Part shown: positions 1 through 10,770 of the stretch, one piece after another
Layout of the letters: each line of letters opens with the position of its first letter
How positions within the stretch are numbered: the stretch's first letter is position 1
From: Cepaea nemoralis
Lineage: Eukaryota > Mollusca > Gastropoda > Stylommatophora > Helicidae
Assembly (NCBI GenBank): GCA_014155875.1
Contig: JACEFZ010027952.1
Location: 269,501 to 333,500, forward strand
Reading direction: 5' to 3'
DNA length: 64,000 nt
Notes under the pieces: model-generated
Databases searched by the model: none
Seen by the model: the letters and a program-made list of their open reading frames with translations, nothing else
Told to the model about the DNA's origin: nothing
Made by a program: the position numbers and the translations under genes

Positions 1-575
1 ATTCTTCTAAAAGAACACACCCTGAAACAAGTAAAGAGCTTCAAGTACTTCATAAGATGAGATTGAGAATAATTGCAATCAATCATGTGCCATGCCGGAA
101 AGCATGAGCGGTCATGACTCTCCATTTCACTTGATCACCAGAGTTGTGAATCAGCTCAGTGCAATAAGGCAAACCAACTCATTGGACACATGGCACCAAT
201 ACTAAAGAACAAACATGTATACAGTAGATACTAAAAAGCACTCTACAACACAATCTTCCTACAAACTATATACTACACATCTGGATAGTGACAGAAAAAG
301 ACGAATGAAAAATTACAACAGAAATGAGATTCCGGAGAAGAATGCTCAATGTATCAAGAAGAGGGAAAATCAGAAATGATGAAATCAGAACTACAGTTTT
401 GGTAACATCAGCGCTAGATTTCATTAGAAATCAGCAAGTGAAATTATTCGACCACATAACTAGGCTACAAACTGACATTATACAACAAGCAATGATGCAC
501 CGACCAAACGAGACCAAAAGAGAAGGTTGACCATGTAAACGATGGTATAACAGAGTCGATAGGATGCGATACTAG
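1..575 (+). pseudogene. RTE-type LINE reverse transcriptase fragment, C-terminal end
   Basis: Bases 1-55 read as the 'VKSFKYF' strand that precedes the thumb in RTE-type reverse transcriptases. Bases 303-575 continue with 'EMRFRRRMLNVSRRGKIRND' and 'QQVKLFDHITRLQTD', the usual C-terminal landmarks of these elements. The middle is interrupted by an antisense piece of another LINE (62-165). Stops at 527 and later show it is dead. It lies in an intron of the receptor gene or upstream of the first visible exon. Confidence 0.7.
62..165 (-). mobile_element. 3' end of an RTE/BovB-like LINE, antisense
   Basis: On the minus strand this matches, by eye, the 3' end at 24601-24720: 'gctgat(c/t)cac(g/a)actctggtgat', a run ending in 'ggcatggcacatgattgatt'. 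It is therefore a short 5'-truncated insertion of the same family, nested in the RTE fragment around it. No clear target-site duplication was found. Confidence 0.65.
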
Positions 576-1067
576 AATCCCATAAACGGGCATTCTCTTG
601 CTGCTTATTTTCCACTCGACACCGCAAGGTACAAGAGAAACCAGATGAGATTAGATCACCTTGTCTTGACTGAGTTGAGGTTTGTGTAATTTGTCTATCC
701 ATGTTACTTTTTTTTATCTTTCTCTTGTTCTGTAATTATGTATTCTTTGATTGTAGGCATAAAGCAGAAGTTGGTTGGGCTTCATTCTCACAAAATGTTA
801 AAATCACTTTATTTGTCTCTCTCTTTCTATAAATACAGCTATTCTCTTCACAAGTATGTATCTATAGAATGCATATTAATTTAATTTATAATGTATTTTA
901 ATTATTTTCATTAATTTATTTTAATTTATAATGTATATTATTTTAATTTATATCACATTGCCTTTAACATTAATTTGTTAATATCTCTCATTGAATAACT
1001 TTAATAAGCTTATGTTAAAATGTTGCATGTTAAAATTTTCAATATTTTCTGTTTACTTTCTCTATAG

Positions 1068-1139
1068 AAACTTATCTGGCAACAGAATTTATTCCATTGA
1101 AAATGGGGCATTCAACACTTTAGTCAGTGTTATTTCTAT
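1068..1139 (+). CDS. LRR GPCR (GRL101/relaxin-receptor-like), LRR exon
   Basis: This is a 72-bp exon between 'tttctctatag' and 'gtaagt', phase 2 on both sides, the typical one-repeat-per-exon layout of LGR genes. It encodes one 24-residue leucine-rich repeat, NLSGNRIYSIENGAF followed by NTLVSVISM. It belongs to the ectodomain of a seven-transmembrane receptor whose other visible exons are at 2151, 5985, 9612, 14347, 17184, 19167, 24984 and 28019. Upstream LRR, any LDL-receptor class A modules and the signal peptide must lie before the window. Family knowledge: type C LGRs bind relaxin-like peptides in vertebrates; GRL101 is the snail member. The ligand here is unknown. Confidence 0.88.
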
Positions 1140-1149
1140 GTAAGTATAT

Positions 1150-1378
1150 GCTTGTATAGACAAAACATTCTTAGTGTTGACAAACACGCTTAATATGCAC
1201 AAACATTCTTTGTATAGACAAACATTCCTAGCGTAGAGAAACATTCTTAGTATAGACAAAAAATGTTAGTGTAGACAGACACTCTATGTGTAGACAAAAA
1301 TTCCTAGTATAGACAAACATTATTAGTATAGAAAAACATTCTTTGTATAGACAAACATTCGCAGCATAGACAGTATAT
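1150..1378. repeat. Degenerate ~20-bp minisatellite
   Basis: About ten imperfect copies of 'tagacaaacattcttagtg' with variable spacing. It sits in the intron just downstream of the first visible LRR exon. Confidence 0.7.
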
Positions 1379-1694
1379 ATCTGGGCACTATATATAGGCA
1401 CTATATCTGCTCTACAACATACTTTTTACACTTCATAGAGTAATAACTATTGCCAGTGAATCTGTGAACACTTCTTGAGCTAGTAACTCTACTGTTGTAA
1501 AATATTTGAGATTATAGCACATGCTACATCATGGAGTTAAGGTGACCAATTGTTTTCTTCATCACAGTTCACAGACATATAGATTATGCTCAGACAGATA
1601 AACAGACTAACAAACAGAAAGACAGAATAAGCAACAACAACAAAAAACACAACTTTATTTTTTTTTAAGTTACGAACTGGGCATGCAGACTGTT

Positions 1695-1795
1695 GTCCTT
1701 TAGACAGGGACATCGATAATAGACCAGTGTCCTTTAGAGAGGGACATCGATAATAGACCAGTGTCCTTTAGAGAGGGACATCGGTCACAGGGAAA
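1695..1795. repeat. 34-bp tandem repeat, three copies
   Basis: 'gtcctttagagagggacatc' recurs at 1695, 1729 and 1763, giving a 34-bp period with few substitutions. Confidence 0.8.
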
Positions 1796-1858
1796 GCAGA
1801 TACTAAGATAGGTGGGCAGGTAACCAGACAAGTGGACAAGCAGGCATACATGAATACC

Positions 1859-2080
1859 ACATGTATACCAAATTCAAGATTGGTGAATCAGCCATGTGCA
1901 CATATGGATTGGCGTCGCAGACAGCAGAGCACATACTCCAAGACTGCACTAAATATAACATATCTAGGCAAACCTTCTGGCCTAGAGAGACGACAGTGGA
2001 AGATAAACTCTATGGGTCACTGAGTGAACTAACAAAGACAGAGAAGTTCATACAAGATACAACATTACATAGATAGACAA
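1859..2080 (+). mobile_element. 3' end of an RNase H-bearing LINE (I/CR1-like)
   Basis: It reads 'AMCTYGLASQTAEHILQDC' then 'DKLYGSLSELTKTEKFIQ', the C-terminal Cys/His cluster and tail of the same family as the LINE at 62437-64000 (its end reads 'CNCGTGKMTAKHLLQEC', 'DKLYGDINKL'). Only about 70 codons remain, so this is a strongly 5'-truncated insertion. The 99-bp array at 44878-45690 is built from the same terminal segment. Confidence 0.75.
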
Positions 2081-2150
2081 ATTACATGCAAACGATAGAA
2101 TAAGAAGAACAAACATGAATGTATATTCATATATATTTATTATTCCACAG

Positions 2151-2222
2151 AGACTTGTCCAAAAACAGCATCAAAGATATTGGAGAGAATGTGTTTCTGG
2201 GGCTGCCCAAACTCCAGAAATT
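2151..2222 (+). CDS. LRR GPCR, last LRR exon
   Basis: A second 72-bp phase-2/phase-2 exon, between 'tattccacag' and 'gtaagt'. It encodes DLSKNSIKDIGENVFLGL then PKLQK plus two bases of the next codon. Joining to the exon at 5985 keeps frame and gives the normal transition from the last LRR ('GLPKLQKL') into the cysteine-bearing hinge ('QTDSYRFCC'), so no exon is missing between them. Confidence 0.9.
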
Positions 2223-2280
2223 GTAAGTCACTTACAGAATAGATCACCAATTGTCATTAGATTTGTTTTTTTTAAAGTTT

Positions 2281-2572
2281 ACTCTTTTTGAATTCACCCA
2301 TAGTCTCTACATGTGCTACTACTTCTAGTGCACTAGGTTGATGTTTGCCTGTGGATCAGCTGTCCATGTTACCAGTGTCCCTTGCCATCAGGACAACCGA
2401 CTCCGACTTCTGGGGTACTTGTAAGTTACGTCCCGTAGTCAAGGGATGAGAAGTCAACATTTTAGTCCAATTATCCGGTGTAGCGGGTTGAACCCACTAC
2501 CTCAGCATCAACGCATCAGAATTTAAGAGCATACGCTTTTATCCATTTCGGCCAAGCTGACCTCCTTCTCTT
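2281..2572 (-). mobile_element. tRNA-derived SINE, family A, antisense
   Basis: The minus strand begins 'ggaggtcagcttggccgaaatgg' like a tRNA 5' half, with A-box-like 'tggccgaaatgg' and B-box-like 'gggttcaaccc'. It then shares the same body as copies at 26610, 28590 and 47880 (antisense): 'gacttctcatcccttgacta', 'aagttac', a CATGG/CAAGG-rich middle, and 'gaattcaaa' at the end. Moderately diverged. Confidence 0.8.
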
Positions 2573-2645
2573 CTTGTGATATTTCTGTTATTTATGACTA
2601 CAGAGTACATGTGTGTGTTTGTAATGTTTTTGTTTGATGATAATG

Positions 2646-3023
2646 TCAATAAGAAGATTGCATGCCGGTGTGCTGGGGAATGAACAGGCAGACAGATTGG
2701 CTGGCTCGGCAAAACTTGGTGGAGTATTGATACATGACAAGACAGACGTGGTTGCGGCCTTGTGGGAGCACGTGTACACCTCGGAGGAGCAAATGGATCA
2801 CCATAGTCTGGTAGGAATGAGGCAGCGAGGTGTGATAATGGGATCTGGCCGATGCTCGACGCTCAGAGGAAAGGCGAGACGGACTTATAATCAGATTGCT
2901 ACTGAAACTATTAGTGTTGGAACTCTTCGCTGGATGCTGAGGATGGGGACAGAGCGCTTATGGGAATGCCCCGAATGCTGTGATGTCGATTCCTAAATCA
3001 ATCAATCAATCAATAAGAAGATT
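2646..3023 (+). mobile_element. 5'-truncated RNase H LINE 3' end with 14-bp target duplication
   Basis: The insert 2660-3009 encodes the end of an RNase H domain (GNEQADRLAGSAKLGG) and the C-terminal 'RLWECPECCDVDS' stop, then an (AATC)n tail. It is bounded by 'tcaataagaagatt' at 2646-2659 and again at 3010-3023, an exact 14-bp target-site duplication. Related tails occur at 12150, 12890(-), 18742(-), 25310, 35375(-), 39985, 47240 and 50420. Confidence 0.88.
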
Positions 3024-3070
3024 TCCCTACTTGTGATATTTCTGTTATTTGTGACTTGTATAACACATAC

Positions 3071-3318
3071 TGCCGGTCTCTCTGGCTGAGGGGTTACAAC
3101 ACTTTCGCCGTAATCCCGTTTATCACGTAGAGTCTCGTAGCGGGAGAGAACTGGGAGCGGTTCGACCCCCGCTGGTGACTTGCGGGATACTGAGCCGGCC
3201 GCTCAGAAAGAACTGGCAAACTACTGAGCGTAATCTTGCCAAGAAATCAACAGACAGCTGAAAGATGCTGCTGTTGACAGCGATGTCCTGTAAAGGATAT
3301 GCAAAAAAAAAAAAAAAA
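3071..3318 (+). mobile_element. tRNA-derived SINE with poly(A) tail, family B
   Basis: The 5' part is tRNA-like, with A box 'tggctgagggg' and B box 'ggttcgacccc'. The body ends 'cgatgtcctgtaaaggatatgc' and a 16-A tail. The flanks are 'taacacatac' at 3061-3070 and 3319-3328. Because it sits in a tandem array the repeat alone does not prove a target duplication. Antisense fragments of the same body are at 26085, 27005 and 44640. Confidence 0.82.
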
Positions 3319-3485
3319 TAACACATACTTGTGATATTTCTGTTATTTGTGACTTGTGTAACACATACTTGTGATATTTCTGTTATTTGTGGCTTGTATA
3401 ACACATTCTTGTGATATTTCTGTTATTTGTGACTTGTAACACATACTTGTGATATTTATGTTATTTGTGACTTGTATAAGACTTC

Positions 3486-4570
3486 TATAACACATGGAAG
3501 TGTCCGTCAGGGCTGTGTGCTGTCCCCATATTTGTTTAACCTGTATGCCGAAAATATAATGGGAAAAGTTAGAGATGATTTAACCAGAGAGCAATAAGAT
3601 GCCCTAAAAATCTGTGGCCATAAAATACCAGAGATTCGATATACTGATGATACACTATTACTATTCACATCATATAATGGTATAGAAAACCTAATAACCT
3701 CAACCACAGAAACACACACGCTGCAAAAATTCACTCAAGGATTGCTTCGCTCAATGCACGAACTCCGTAGCATCCGTGCAGATCTTGAGTAAGAAACTCC
3801 TGGTTTTACATCCTGGCACACAAATTACACGCAGGAGATGAAAATATCCATCTCCTACACGAAAAAAGGAACGGTCACAAAACAACATGACCGTCCGCCA
3901 CCATATTGATGCTGTCATTTGCACGGATGGATCGGTCGTCAGAGGGGTGAGAAGCTCATGGGCCTTTACGGCTCAGGCCGGAGGGAAAACTGTGAAGGAA
4001 AAGTCTGGCGCTTTTGCTTTGACCACATGCAGCCTGACTATGGAAGTCATGGCAGTAAGTAAAGCAATAACATGGCTCGAGACACAGACATTCAATCGTG
4101 CTTGTGTCCTTAGTGACTCCGTGAGTATGCTCAGGAGGTTAGAGATGGGGTGGGTCAGAAGAGAGTGGCTGCTGTCTCTGGAGCTGTCTCGGCTAACAAA
4201 GATTAGTTTCATCTTCGTGCCAGGGAATAAGGGCGTACAGGGGAATGAGCAGGCTGACAGGCTTTCAGGTAGGGCTACTGTGGAAGGCGGATGAGCCATG
4301 GACCAGGCAAACATTCTGAATGCTCTATGAGAAGTAAGTCGTTTACGAGAACCAAGCGATGACAGTGAATCTACAACCATGGTCAGGCTGTGAGAACAGC
4401 AAGTTAAAGGAGGTGTGGCCAGACAAGAACACTACGCAGGAAGCCAAAGAAGAGTAATAAACCAACACAGAACTGGTGTCTTTAGCCGCTACACGCTGCG
4501 GGATTTGCTGAGGAGATGATCCGAGCACTTATGGACTGAATGGTTCGATGTGCAATGAGGATGATCTGTC

Positions 4571-4601
<31 letters not shown>

Positions 4602-5340
4602 AACTAACTAACTAACTAATAACCTCCACCCTAAGTAATAGTGAAAATCACAACTTATATCTTACCATAGCAAAAACAAAGATAACGCAAGCAGATAATA
4701 CTATGGAGAAATAAATATATGCTAATGAGGAAAACTTGGAGGTGGTGGAAAATTTTGAATGTCTTGGTTCATTGATTACCAACAACGGTGACACAATGAA
4801 AGAAATTAAACGACGACTATCTATCGCTCTTCAAAGACTAAAATAACTGAATAAATTATGGAGTGGGACAGACAGAACTAAACAAATTAGATTTTTAAGA
4901 GCATGCATCTTTCCTATTGCAACATACGCCTATGAGACCTGGACACTTACTAAACAAGCTAAGCAGCGCATAAATGCCTTTGAATATAAATGTTATAGAC
5001 GAGTTCTAAGAATATGTTGGGTAAAGAAAAGAACAAATATCATCCATACTTCAAGTGTTGAATATTCAAGAAGGCTGGCTATTAAAAACGATAAAACAAA
5101 GAAAATTGAAATATTTTGGTCACTTGAAAAGCCATGAAAGTTTGGAGAAAACAATAATGGAGGAGTATATGCCTGGGCAGAGAGGAAGGGGAAGGTCAAA
5201 AAGAAGATGTGTGCAGGATGTCGCCGATGATCCCCAGATGGGTGTATTAGACGCGGGACATCTTGCTTGTGATTGAGAGGTTATCCGGAGGGTTGTTATA
5301 TGAGCGAGGTTCTGCAAAGGACACGCTACTGGATGAATGA
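3486..5340 (+). pseudogene. RTE/BovB-like LINE fragment, interrupted
   Basis: The first part (3486-3705) reads 'GSVRQGCVLSPYLFNLYAEN' and, after a stop, 'EIRYTDDTLLLF', the RT palm with YTDD in place of YADD. The second part (4616-5340) resumes with 'VENFECLGSLITNNGDT', 'INAFEYKCYRRVLRICW', 'RKLKYFGHLKSHESLEKTI' and 'GRGRSKRRCVQDVADD', ending in an (ATGA)n tail. A Nimb-type LINE splits it. Many stops. The same family lies antisense at 38630-39245 and 35890-36245. Confidence 0.85.
3691..4630 (+). mobile_element. 5'-inverted (twin-primed) Nimb-type LINE insertion
   Basis: 3706-3908 is the reverse complement of the first ~200 bp of the LINE at 50.6 kb (shared 'gcacgaactccgtagca', 'aaactcctggttttacatcc', 'gaccgtccg'). 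It is joined at about 3909 to the forward 3' ~680 bp (RNase H, 'ICTDGSVVRGVRSSW', 'GVQGNEQADRLSG', ending 'TEWFDVQ') with a (CTAA)n tail. Flanks 'ctaataacctc(a/c)acc' at 3691-3705 and 4616-4630 form a 15-bp target duplication with one mismatch. Frame lesions show it is dead. Confidence 0.9.
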
Positions 5341-5984
5341 ATGAAAACACAAGCTTGTAATATTTCTGTTCTTTGTGACTTGTATAAGACTTGTATAACA
5401 CATACTTGTGATATTTCTGTTATTTGTGACTTGTATAACACATAATTGTGATATTTCTATTATTTCTGACTTGTATAACACATACTTGTGATATTTCTGT
5501 TATTTGTGACTTGTATAACACATACTTGTGATGTTTCTGTTATTTGTGACTTGTATAACACATACTTGTGATATTTCTGTTATTTGTGACTTGTATAACA
5601 CATACTTGTGATATTTCTTTTATTTGTGACTTGTATAACACATACTTGTGATGTTTCTGTTATTTCTGACTTGTATAACACATTCTTAATATATTTTTGT
5701 TATTTGTGACTTGTATAACACATTCTTAATATATATTTGCTATTTGTGACTTGTATAACACATACTTGTGATATTTCTGTTATTTGTGACTTGTATAACA
5801 CATACTTGTGATATTTCTGTTATTTGTGACTTGTATAACACATACTTGTGATGTTTCTGTTATTTCTGACTTGTATAACACATTCTTAATATATTTTTGT
5901 TATTTGTGACTTGTATAACACATTCTTAATATATATTTTTGCTATTTGTGACTTGTATAACACATACTTGTCAATATTTTGCAG

Positions 5985-6183
5985 ACAGACTGACAGCTAC
6001 AGATTCTGCTGCCTGGCACAGAGCACAGTCAACTGTCAACCGGAGCCAGACGAGTTCTCCTCCTGTGAGGATCTCATGTCCAATGAAATTCTCAGGGTCA
6101 GCATTTGGGTGCTCGGTGTTGTTGCTCTTTGTGGCAACTTTGTGGTCATCATGTGGCGAGTGCGGGACTTTAGAGGAGGGAAA
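5985..6183 (+). CDS. LRR GPCR, hinge and TM1 exon
   Basis: The acceptor is 'atattttgcag' and the donor 'gtaagt' after GGK. The entry phase matches the LRR exon at 2151 and the exit is phase 0. It encodes the cysteine-bearing hinge (SYRFCCLAQSTVNC, then EFSSCEDLMSN) typical of LGRs just before the membrane, TM1 (ILRVSIWVLGVVALCGN with the TM1 'GN' motif, then FVVIM) and the first intracellular loop WRVRDFRGGK. Relaxin receptors share the 'SSxEDLxxS' spacing. Confidence 0.93.
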
Positions 6184-6229
6184 GTAAGTCAGGAGTATTT
6201 GTAACTACTGTCTGCATGATGTGTTGGTG

Positions 6230-6395
6230 ATTTCTTTGTTTCTTCTTCTGCGTTCATCCGGAATGGGTTGTTTTTTTTGGACTTATTTGCGCTGTGCCTG
6301 TTAACAGCAGAGCTGTGATATTTGCACCTTTCGGGCCAACATATCCGACTTCTTCAGGCATTTGTTGACTGGGATAACCTTCCAGGATATTTCTT
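6230..6395. repeat. Unnamed interspersed repeat, copy 1
   Basis: Shares 'cttctgcgttcatccgga', 'gtgcctgtt(a/t)acagcagagctg' and 'ggcatttgttgac(t/c)ggg(a/t)taacc' with 61741-61890. It is a dispersed element of unknown class; no terminal structure was recognised. Confidence 0.6.
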
Positions 6396-6439
6396 TGTTT
6401 CAAAATAATGACAATAAATTAGTCAGAATTATAAATAAC

Positions 6440-6560
6440 AACAGAAGAAAGATATTTGAAAAATGGAGACACAAACAATAGATTTTACGATTTATTGTCT
6501 GGCATACTTCGCTGCAGCTCGTCAGATACATACTGCAGAAATCACACAATATAAACTAAA
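6440..6560 (+). repeat. Unnamed interspersed repeat, second family
   Basis: 'ctggcata(c/t)ttcgctgca(g/t)ctcgtcag' and neighbouring bases recur at about 13780-13830 and, on the minus strand, 61395-61480. Class unknown. Confidence 0.5.
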
Positions 6561-6639
6561 GTAATTAGATAAATCCTTCAAGCTGAAATATACAATACAT
6601 ATATTCACACAATAATTTGAATTGTCTACCATGGTAATT

Positions 6640-8880
6640 TTAAACTGAAAGTAGCCATTTCATTTTTCTCTGTCTCAATACTTCCTCAAGTAGAAAGATA
6701 TGTCTACCTACAGCTGGATCTTTGAATAAAAATAAATGTGTGTTGGTGCATTTATATGTTGTCGTGTCCTCCTTTACAGTGTCGTCCTTGGAGTGAAGAG
6801 AGTCGACACTCACATTATAATATTTTTTTTCCCTCTCAATATTCTGGAGAATCCACCAGCTTCCGTCCAACACACTCCATCAGCCTATGGACACCTTTTC
6901 CTATCACTCTCTCACTGTCGTACTATGCCCCCTCTCATACTTCCCAACGCAACATACTCAACAACTCTTGCTTCTAGAAATTAATAAAGATTAATTTATT
7001 AAAGGAAAAGTGTAACGTGTATGAGACGTGTATGCGAAGAAAATGTGTGACGTGTTCTATAAAGTGTGTAGAATCGGACTCTCAGACCACAACCCAGTCA
7101 GCTAATCCCAGCAAGGATAGACCACAGCACGTTACGTCAGAACATGTACATCTCACCCAGTGCCGAAACCATCTTGCCGGATACTGCTTTGCCTCTGTAG
7201 ACCTCTGGTAATCCAATTTCATGATCATCCGAAATAGACACCGGTGGTATTAACAGTTAATCATGGACCGGTTGCACCCTACACAATGTCCGTTCCTATC
7301 GTTCCTGAAAAAAAACTGCACAAGTCCTTTGTAGTGTGTACACAGTCATTAATGTTAATTGTTAATGTGATTGATCCTCACTCGTGTCCATCTAGCCTCA
7401 CGTATCATGTCTTGTGTTCTATTACACGAGATTATATAACACTAGGTAACTATTATAATTAATGTTCTCAGTTCGTTACTACTGTCTGACGCTGTGTGGT
7501 GCATCAGTAATCATCACCCTCTTTGGTGAATCAACTTTCTTCTAGCTTTAGTTACGTTCTGTATGCAACTTTATTGATTGTTGAACTGGTGTTCTTCCGA
7601 ATGGGATTTGATTCTTTCCCAAAAACTTGTTGAGTTTCCTTGGATCTGGTAGGGAACCTAGGATAGAAACAACACATCTGGTGATAGTACTAGTCACTGA
7701 TCCTTTCAGCTGAGTGTAAGCCTATCGCCTTGCTTAATGATCTTTAGCTAACTAGACTTAGTCCTAGAGCAGATTAGCTACCCACCTAGAGCCGAATCAG
7801 GCTATGACAAAGAAAGACCAATACAGAGTGCAAAACCCCAGCGGGCAATTCCCCGTCTCCCAATTATCCATCAGTACTCTATTCTTAAATAGCAGAGCTA
7901 ATATCACTATTCTACTCTAACTAGTTTCCACTAACAGTGCTAATCATCACACTATAGTTTAACAAGGTCACAGTCTATATTAATTTGAACGAATATATTA
8001 TAATAGGTTATACCTTACAGCACTGCAGTTTACACTAAATTACATCTAATGGTAGCCATACAGGCTCGTGTAAACTAAATCAAATATCTCCTTCACACGT
8101 TAGATGTTCTAACTGCTGCAGTGACAAGCATGTCTGCCTAAATCCACATTTTCAAGTTCCCCTAGTTGGTCCCAACTCGGGTTTATATGGCAAACTACCA
8201 AAGTTGGCCACGTGACGTTATCCTTTATGCCCCCACACAGGTGGCACATTGGCAGATCATCTCCCTGTCAGGGATCCATCCCCCCTCTGGCTCCCTCAAT
8301 GTTAGATTTGTCATCACTGGTCTAGACATCCAAAACAATCTAGAGAGTTACTGTCGAGTTCCAACAAAGAGTTTCGATACCAAGCTGCCAATCAAGGTTT
8401 TCCAAACAAGCTTACATTGTGCACGTGACGTTGTTCATGTCCGGCAGGTGTTCCACTGTTTTCAATAACAAGCCCTCAAATTTCTGTCATGTGGTGACAG
8501 TCAAAACCTCCATTCTGTCTGATGTCCGGAACCATAGATGACAAACGGAACCATTCCATATCCTGAGCGGGCAATTATATGTGATTTTAACTGTTATGAA
8601 CTGCCAACGCGTTGTATCCCTTCCTTCTCACTCACCACCAAATGTGTATATGGGCTGACCCGATGTAACCCGTGCAGCTGTGTTTACTCTGTTAGTACGA
8701 CTGTTGTGGCCTAGAAAATATACGCCAAGCAAACGTCGGTATTATTATCTGGTTAACTCATGGCGATCTCGTGACATATGTGTGTCTCTATGTGTCTAAA
8801 TGTCATCATGTAAATCATATATGTTAACATAAAAGTGCTTCTGTGTTATATGCAGACGAATGTGTATGTATGAGAGAAAG
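6640..8880. other. Intronic stretch without recognised feature
   Basis: Only short open frames occur here and none resembles a known family. The stretch 7011-8760 has a more balanced base composition than its AT-rich flanks and may be an old transposon or LTR, but I could not find matching termini. Confidence 0.4.
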
Positions 8881-8888
8881 GAGGAGAG

Positions 8889-8889
<1 letters not shown>

Positions 8890-8914
<25 letters not shown>
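8890..8914. repeat. (CA)n microsatellite
   Basis: An uninterrupted run of about twelve CA dinucleotides. Confidence 0.95.
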
Positions 8915-8922
<8 letters not shown>

Positions 8923-9239
8923 GCAGACACGCAGACAGACATATTTTTTAAACAATTATTATGCATGTTCTTCTGAAATTTGTTGCTGATAAATTTATTG
9001 CTACCAAATTAATTACCGATATTTTATTAAATAAATATTTACTACTCATAAAATATTTCAAACTTAATTCATTTAAAATGAAATCACATAAGTGATTAAA
9101 ATAGTGTAAATAATATTATGAGATAATCCTAGATTGAAGTCCTCAAGTTCACCATAACTGATTACTTGACAAACTTTTATATATGTTCAAAGTTTATTCC
9201 CTTTTTATCTAATAATCTTATGTTTACAAGTTAACAGTT

Positions 9240-9545
9240 GAAATTGTATGACAATTACTATATTTCTTCACAAATTATGTGCTTATAATGTGACAAATGT
9301 CATGTATTTCTTCACTAGGTCAGTCCAAATAATGTGACAATTACTATATATTTCTTCACAACCAAATAATGTAACAAATATAATATATTTTTTTGGCAAG
9401 TTCAGTCCAAATCAAGTTACAAATATTTTTACAAGTTCATTCCAAATATTGAAACAATAGTCTCATATTTATTTTAACAAGATGTTTCAAATAATGTGAC
9501 AATATCCTTATATTTCTTCACACGTTCTGTGCAAATAACATGACA
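9240..9545. repeat. Degenerate ~40-bp tandem repeat before the TM2 exon
   Basis: Variants of 'atttcttcacaagttcagtc' followed by 'caaataatgtgacaaat' recur six or more times with indels, in AT-rich intron sequence ending about 65 bp before the exon. Confidence 0.6.
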
Positions 9546-9611
9546 AATCTCTCATTTAGGCTCACAAGCTTCTCTTCTGATCATCTACAGCCTCCATATT
9601 CCTGTCCACAG

Positions 9612-9787
9612 GTTCACTCGTTCCTAATAACCAACCTGGCAATAGGAGATTTCCTGATGGGGGTGTACCTGCTGATAATTGCCACAGGTGGACACTCACT
9701 ACAGGGGCGCATACATCATCCACGATCAGAACTGGAGGGAGAGCAACCTGTGCCAGTTTGCTGGATTTGTCTCCACATTTTCAAGTG
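9612..9787 (+). CDS. LRR GPCR, TM2 and extracellular loop 1 exon, frameshifted
   Basis: The acceptor 'tgtccacag' is in phase 0 after the TM1 exon. It encodes VHSFLITNLAIGDFLMGVYL (TM2 with the conserved LAxxD pattern) then LIIAT. From there the open frame goes wrong (GGHSLQG, stop before the exon end), while the next frame reads VDTHYRGAYIIHDQNWRES, then NLCQFAGFVSTFSS, exactly the expected loop with the disulfide cysteine. One surplus G at 9687-9688 explains it. The exon end (phase 1, 'AGT G') fits the following exon only in the corrected frame. Either an assembly error or an inactivating insertion. Confidence 0.92.
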
Positions 9788-10435
9788 GTAATGATATTGT
9801 AAATACTATGGTCTAAACCAGTGGTTCCCAGGTTAAAGGGCAAGGGTGTGTTGTGGCTGATGAAGATATAAGGAAAAGAATCCTCAAATTTTAATAGCCA
9901 AGTGTACAAGAAACGTGAAATGGCTCAATAAGAATTTCTAGGGGAGTAGATTAAGTATAAAGTAATGTTTCCTAACAGAGGCCAATAGAGCACTGGAAAG
10001 TTACCGAACTTCCGAGAGGATAGCACTCACTCTTTGTGAACAGGAAGTCCGTGCGATGATCCAGCCCACATTCAGCTCCATAGTAGTATTGTCCCTGGAC
10101 TAATTTTATCAATGTGAACACACATGAAACAAAACTCAAACACCAACTAACAAACAAATAAACAACTCTAACATACAACACACAACTTTATATTGGGATA
10201 ACCAGCTGATTCATATAACATGGCATAATCGTACACCCCCAATAAAAATGAATAATAAGATCTCATTAAACAATAAAGCAATTATATCCAATTAATTTAT
10301 TAGCTATCCCAATGTTGTCTTCATGAAAGACTAAATCAGCATCTTCTTTGCTCAACTGAGATGCTAAGGGTTTTCTAGTTCTCACGGCAGTAACAGTCCA
10401 TGTTTACATAAATCACATAGTCCATTATTCGGTTC

Positions 10436-10770
10436 TTAATATACAAGGGGTGTGAATGTTCATAACCAATAACACAGGGGGCGCGAATGTTCATTTCCAT
10501 ATGGGAGTATGAATGTCCATTCTTTACATACAGGGGGTGTGAATGTTCATAACCAATAACACAGGATGTGCGACTGTTCATTTCCATATGGGAGTATGAA
10601 TGTCCATTCGTTACATACAGGAGGTGTGAATGTTCATAACCAATAACACAGGATGTGCGACTGTTCATTTCAATATGGGAGTATGAATGTCCATTCTTTA
10701 CACACAGGGGGTGCGAATGTTCATATCCAATAACACAGGAGGTGCGAATGTTCATGAACCTGTGGGTGTT
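10436..10770. repeat. 87-bp tandem repeat, about four copies
   Basis: 'tgtgaatgttcataaccaat' recurs at 10451, 10538, 10625 and, as 'tgcgaatgttcatatccaat', at 10712. Because 87 is a multiple of three, the minus strand stays open for 144 codons with a 29-residue period (HSHPLYVKNGHSYSHMEMN). I read this as a by-product of the period and not as a gene. Confidence 0.85.

Larger units (their letters stand above)
3024..5975. repeat. 40-bp minisatellite, split by insertions
   Basis: The unit is about 'cacatacttgtgatatttctgttatttgtgacttgtataa', 40 bp. Blocks survive at 3024-3070, 3319-3485 and 5345-5975. The last block has about 15 copies and runs to within about 20 bp of the splice acceptor of the TM1 exon. 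A SINE (3071-3318) and an RTE LINE with a nested Nimb LINE (3486-5340) interrupt it. Confidence 0.9.

Noticed and set aside
7011..8760. Solo LTR
   Set aside because: It starts TGTAAC and has a TATA-like site, but I found no matching CA end with a target duplication.
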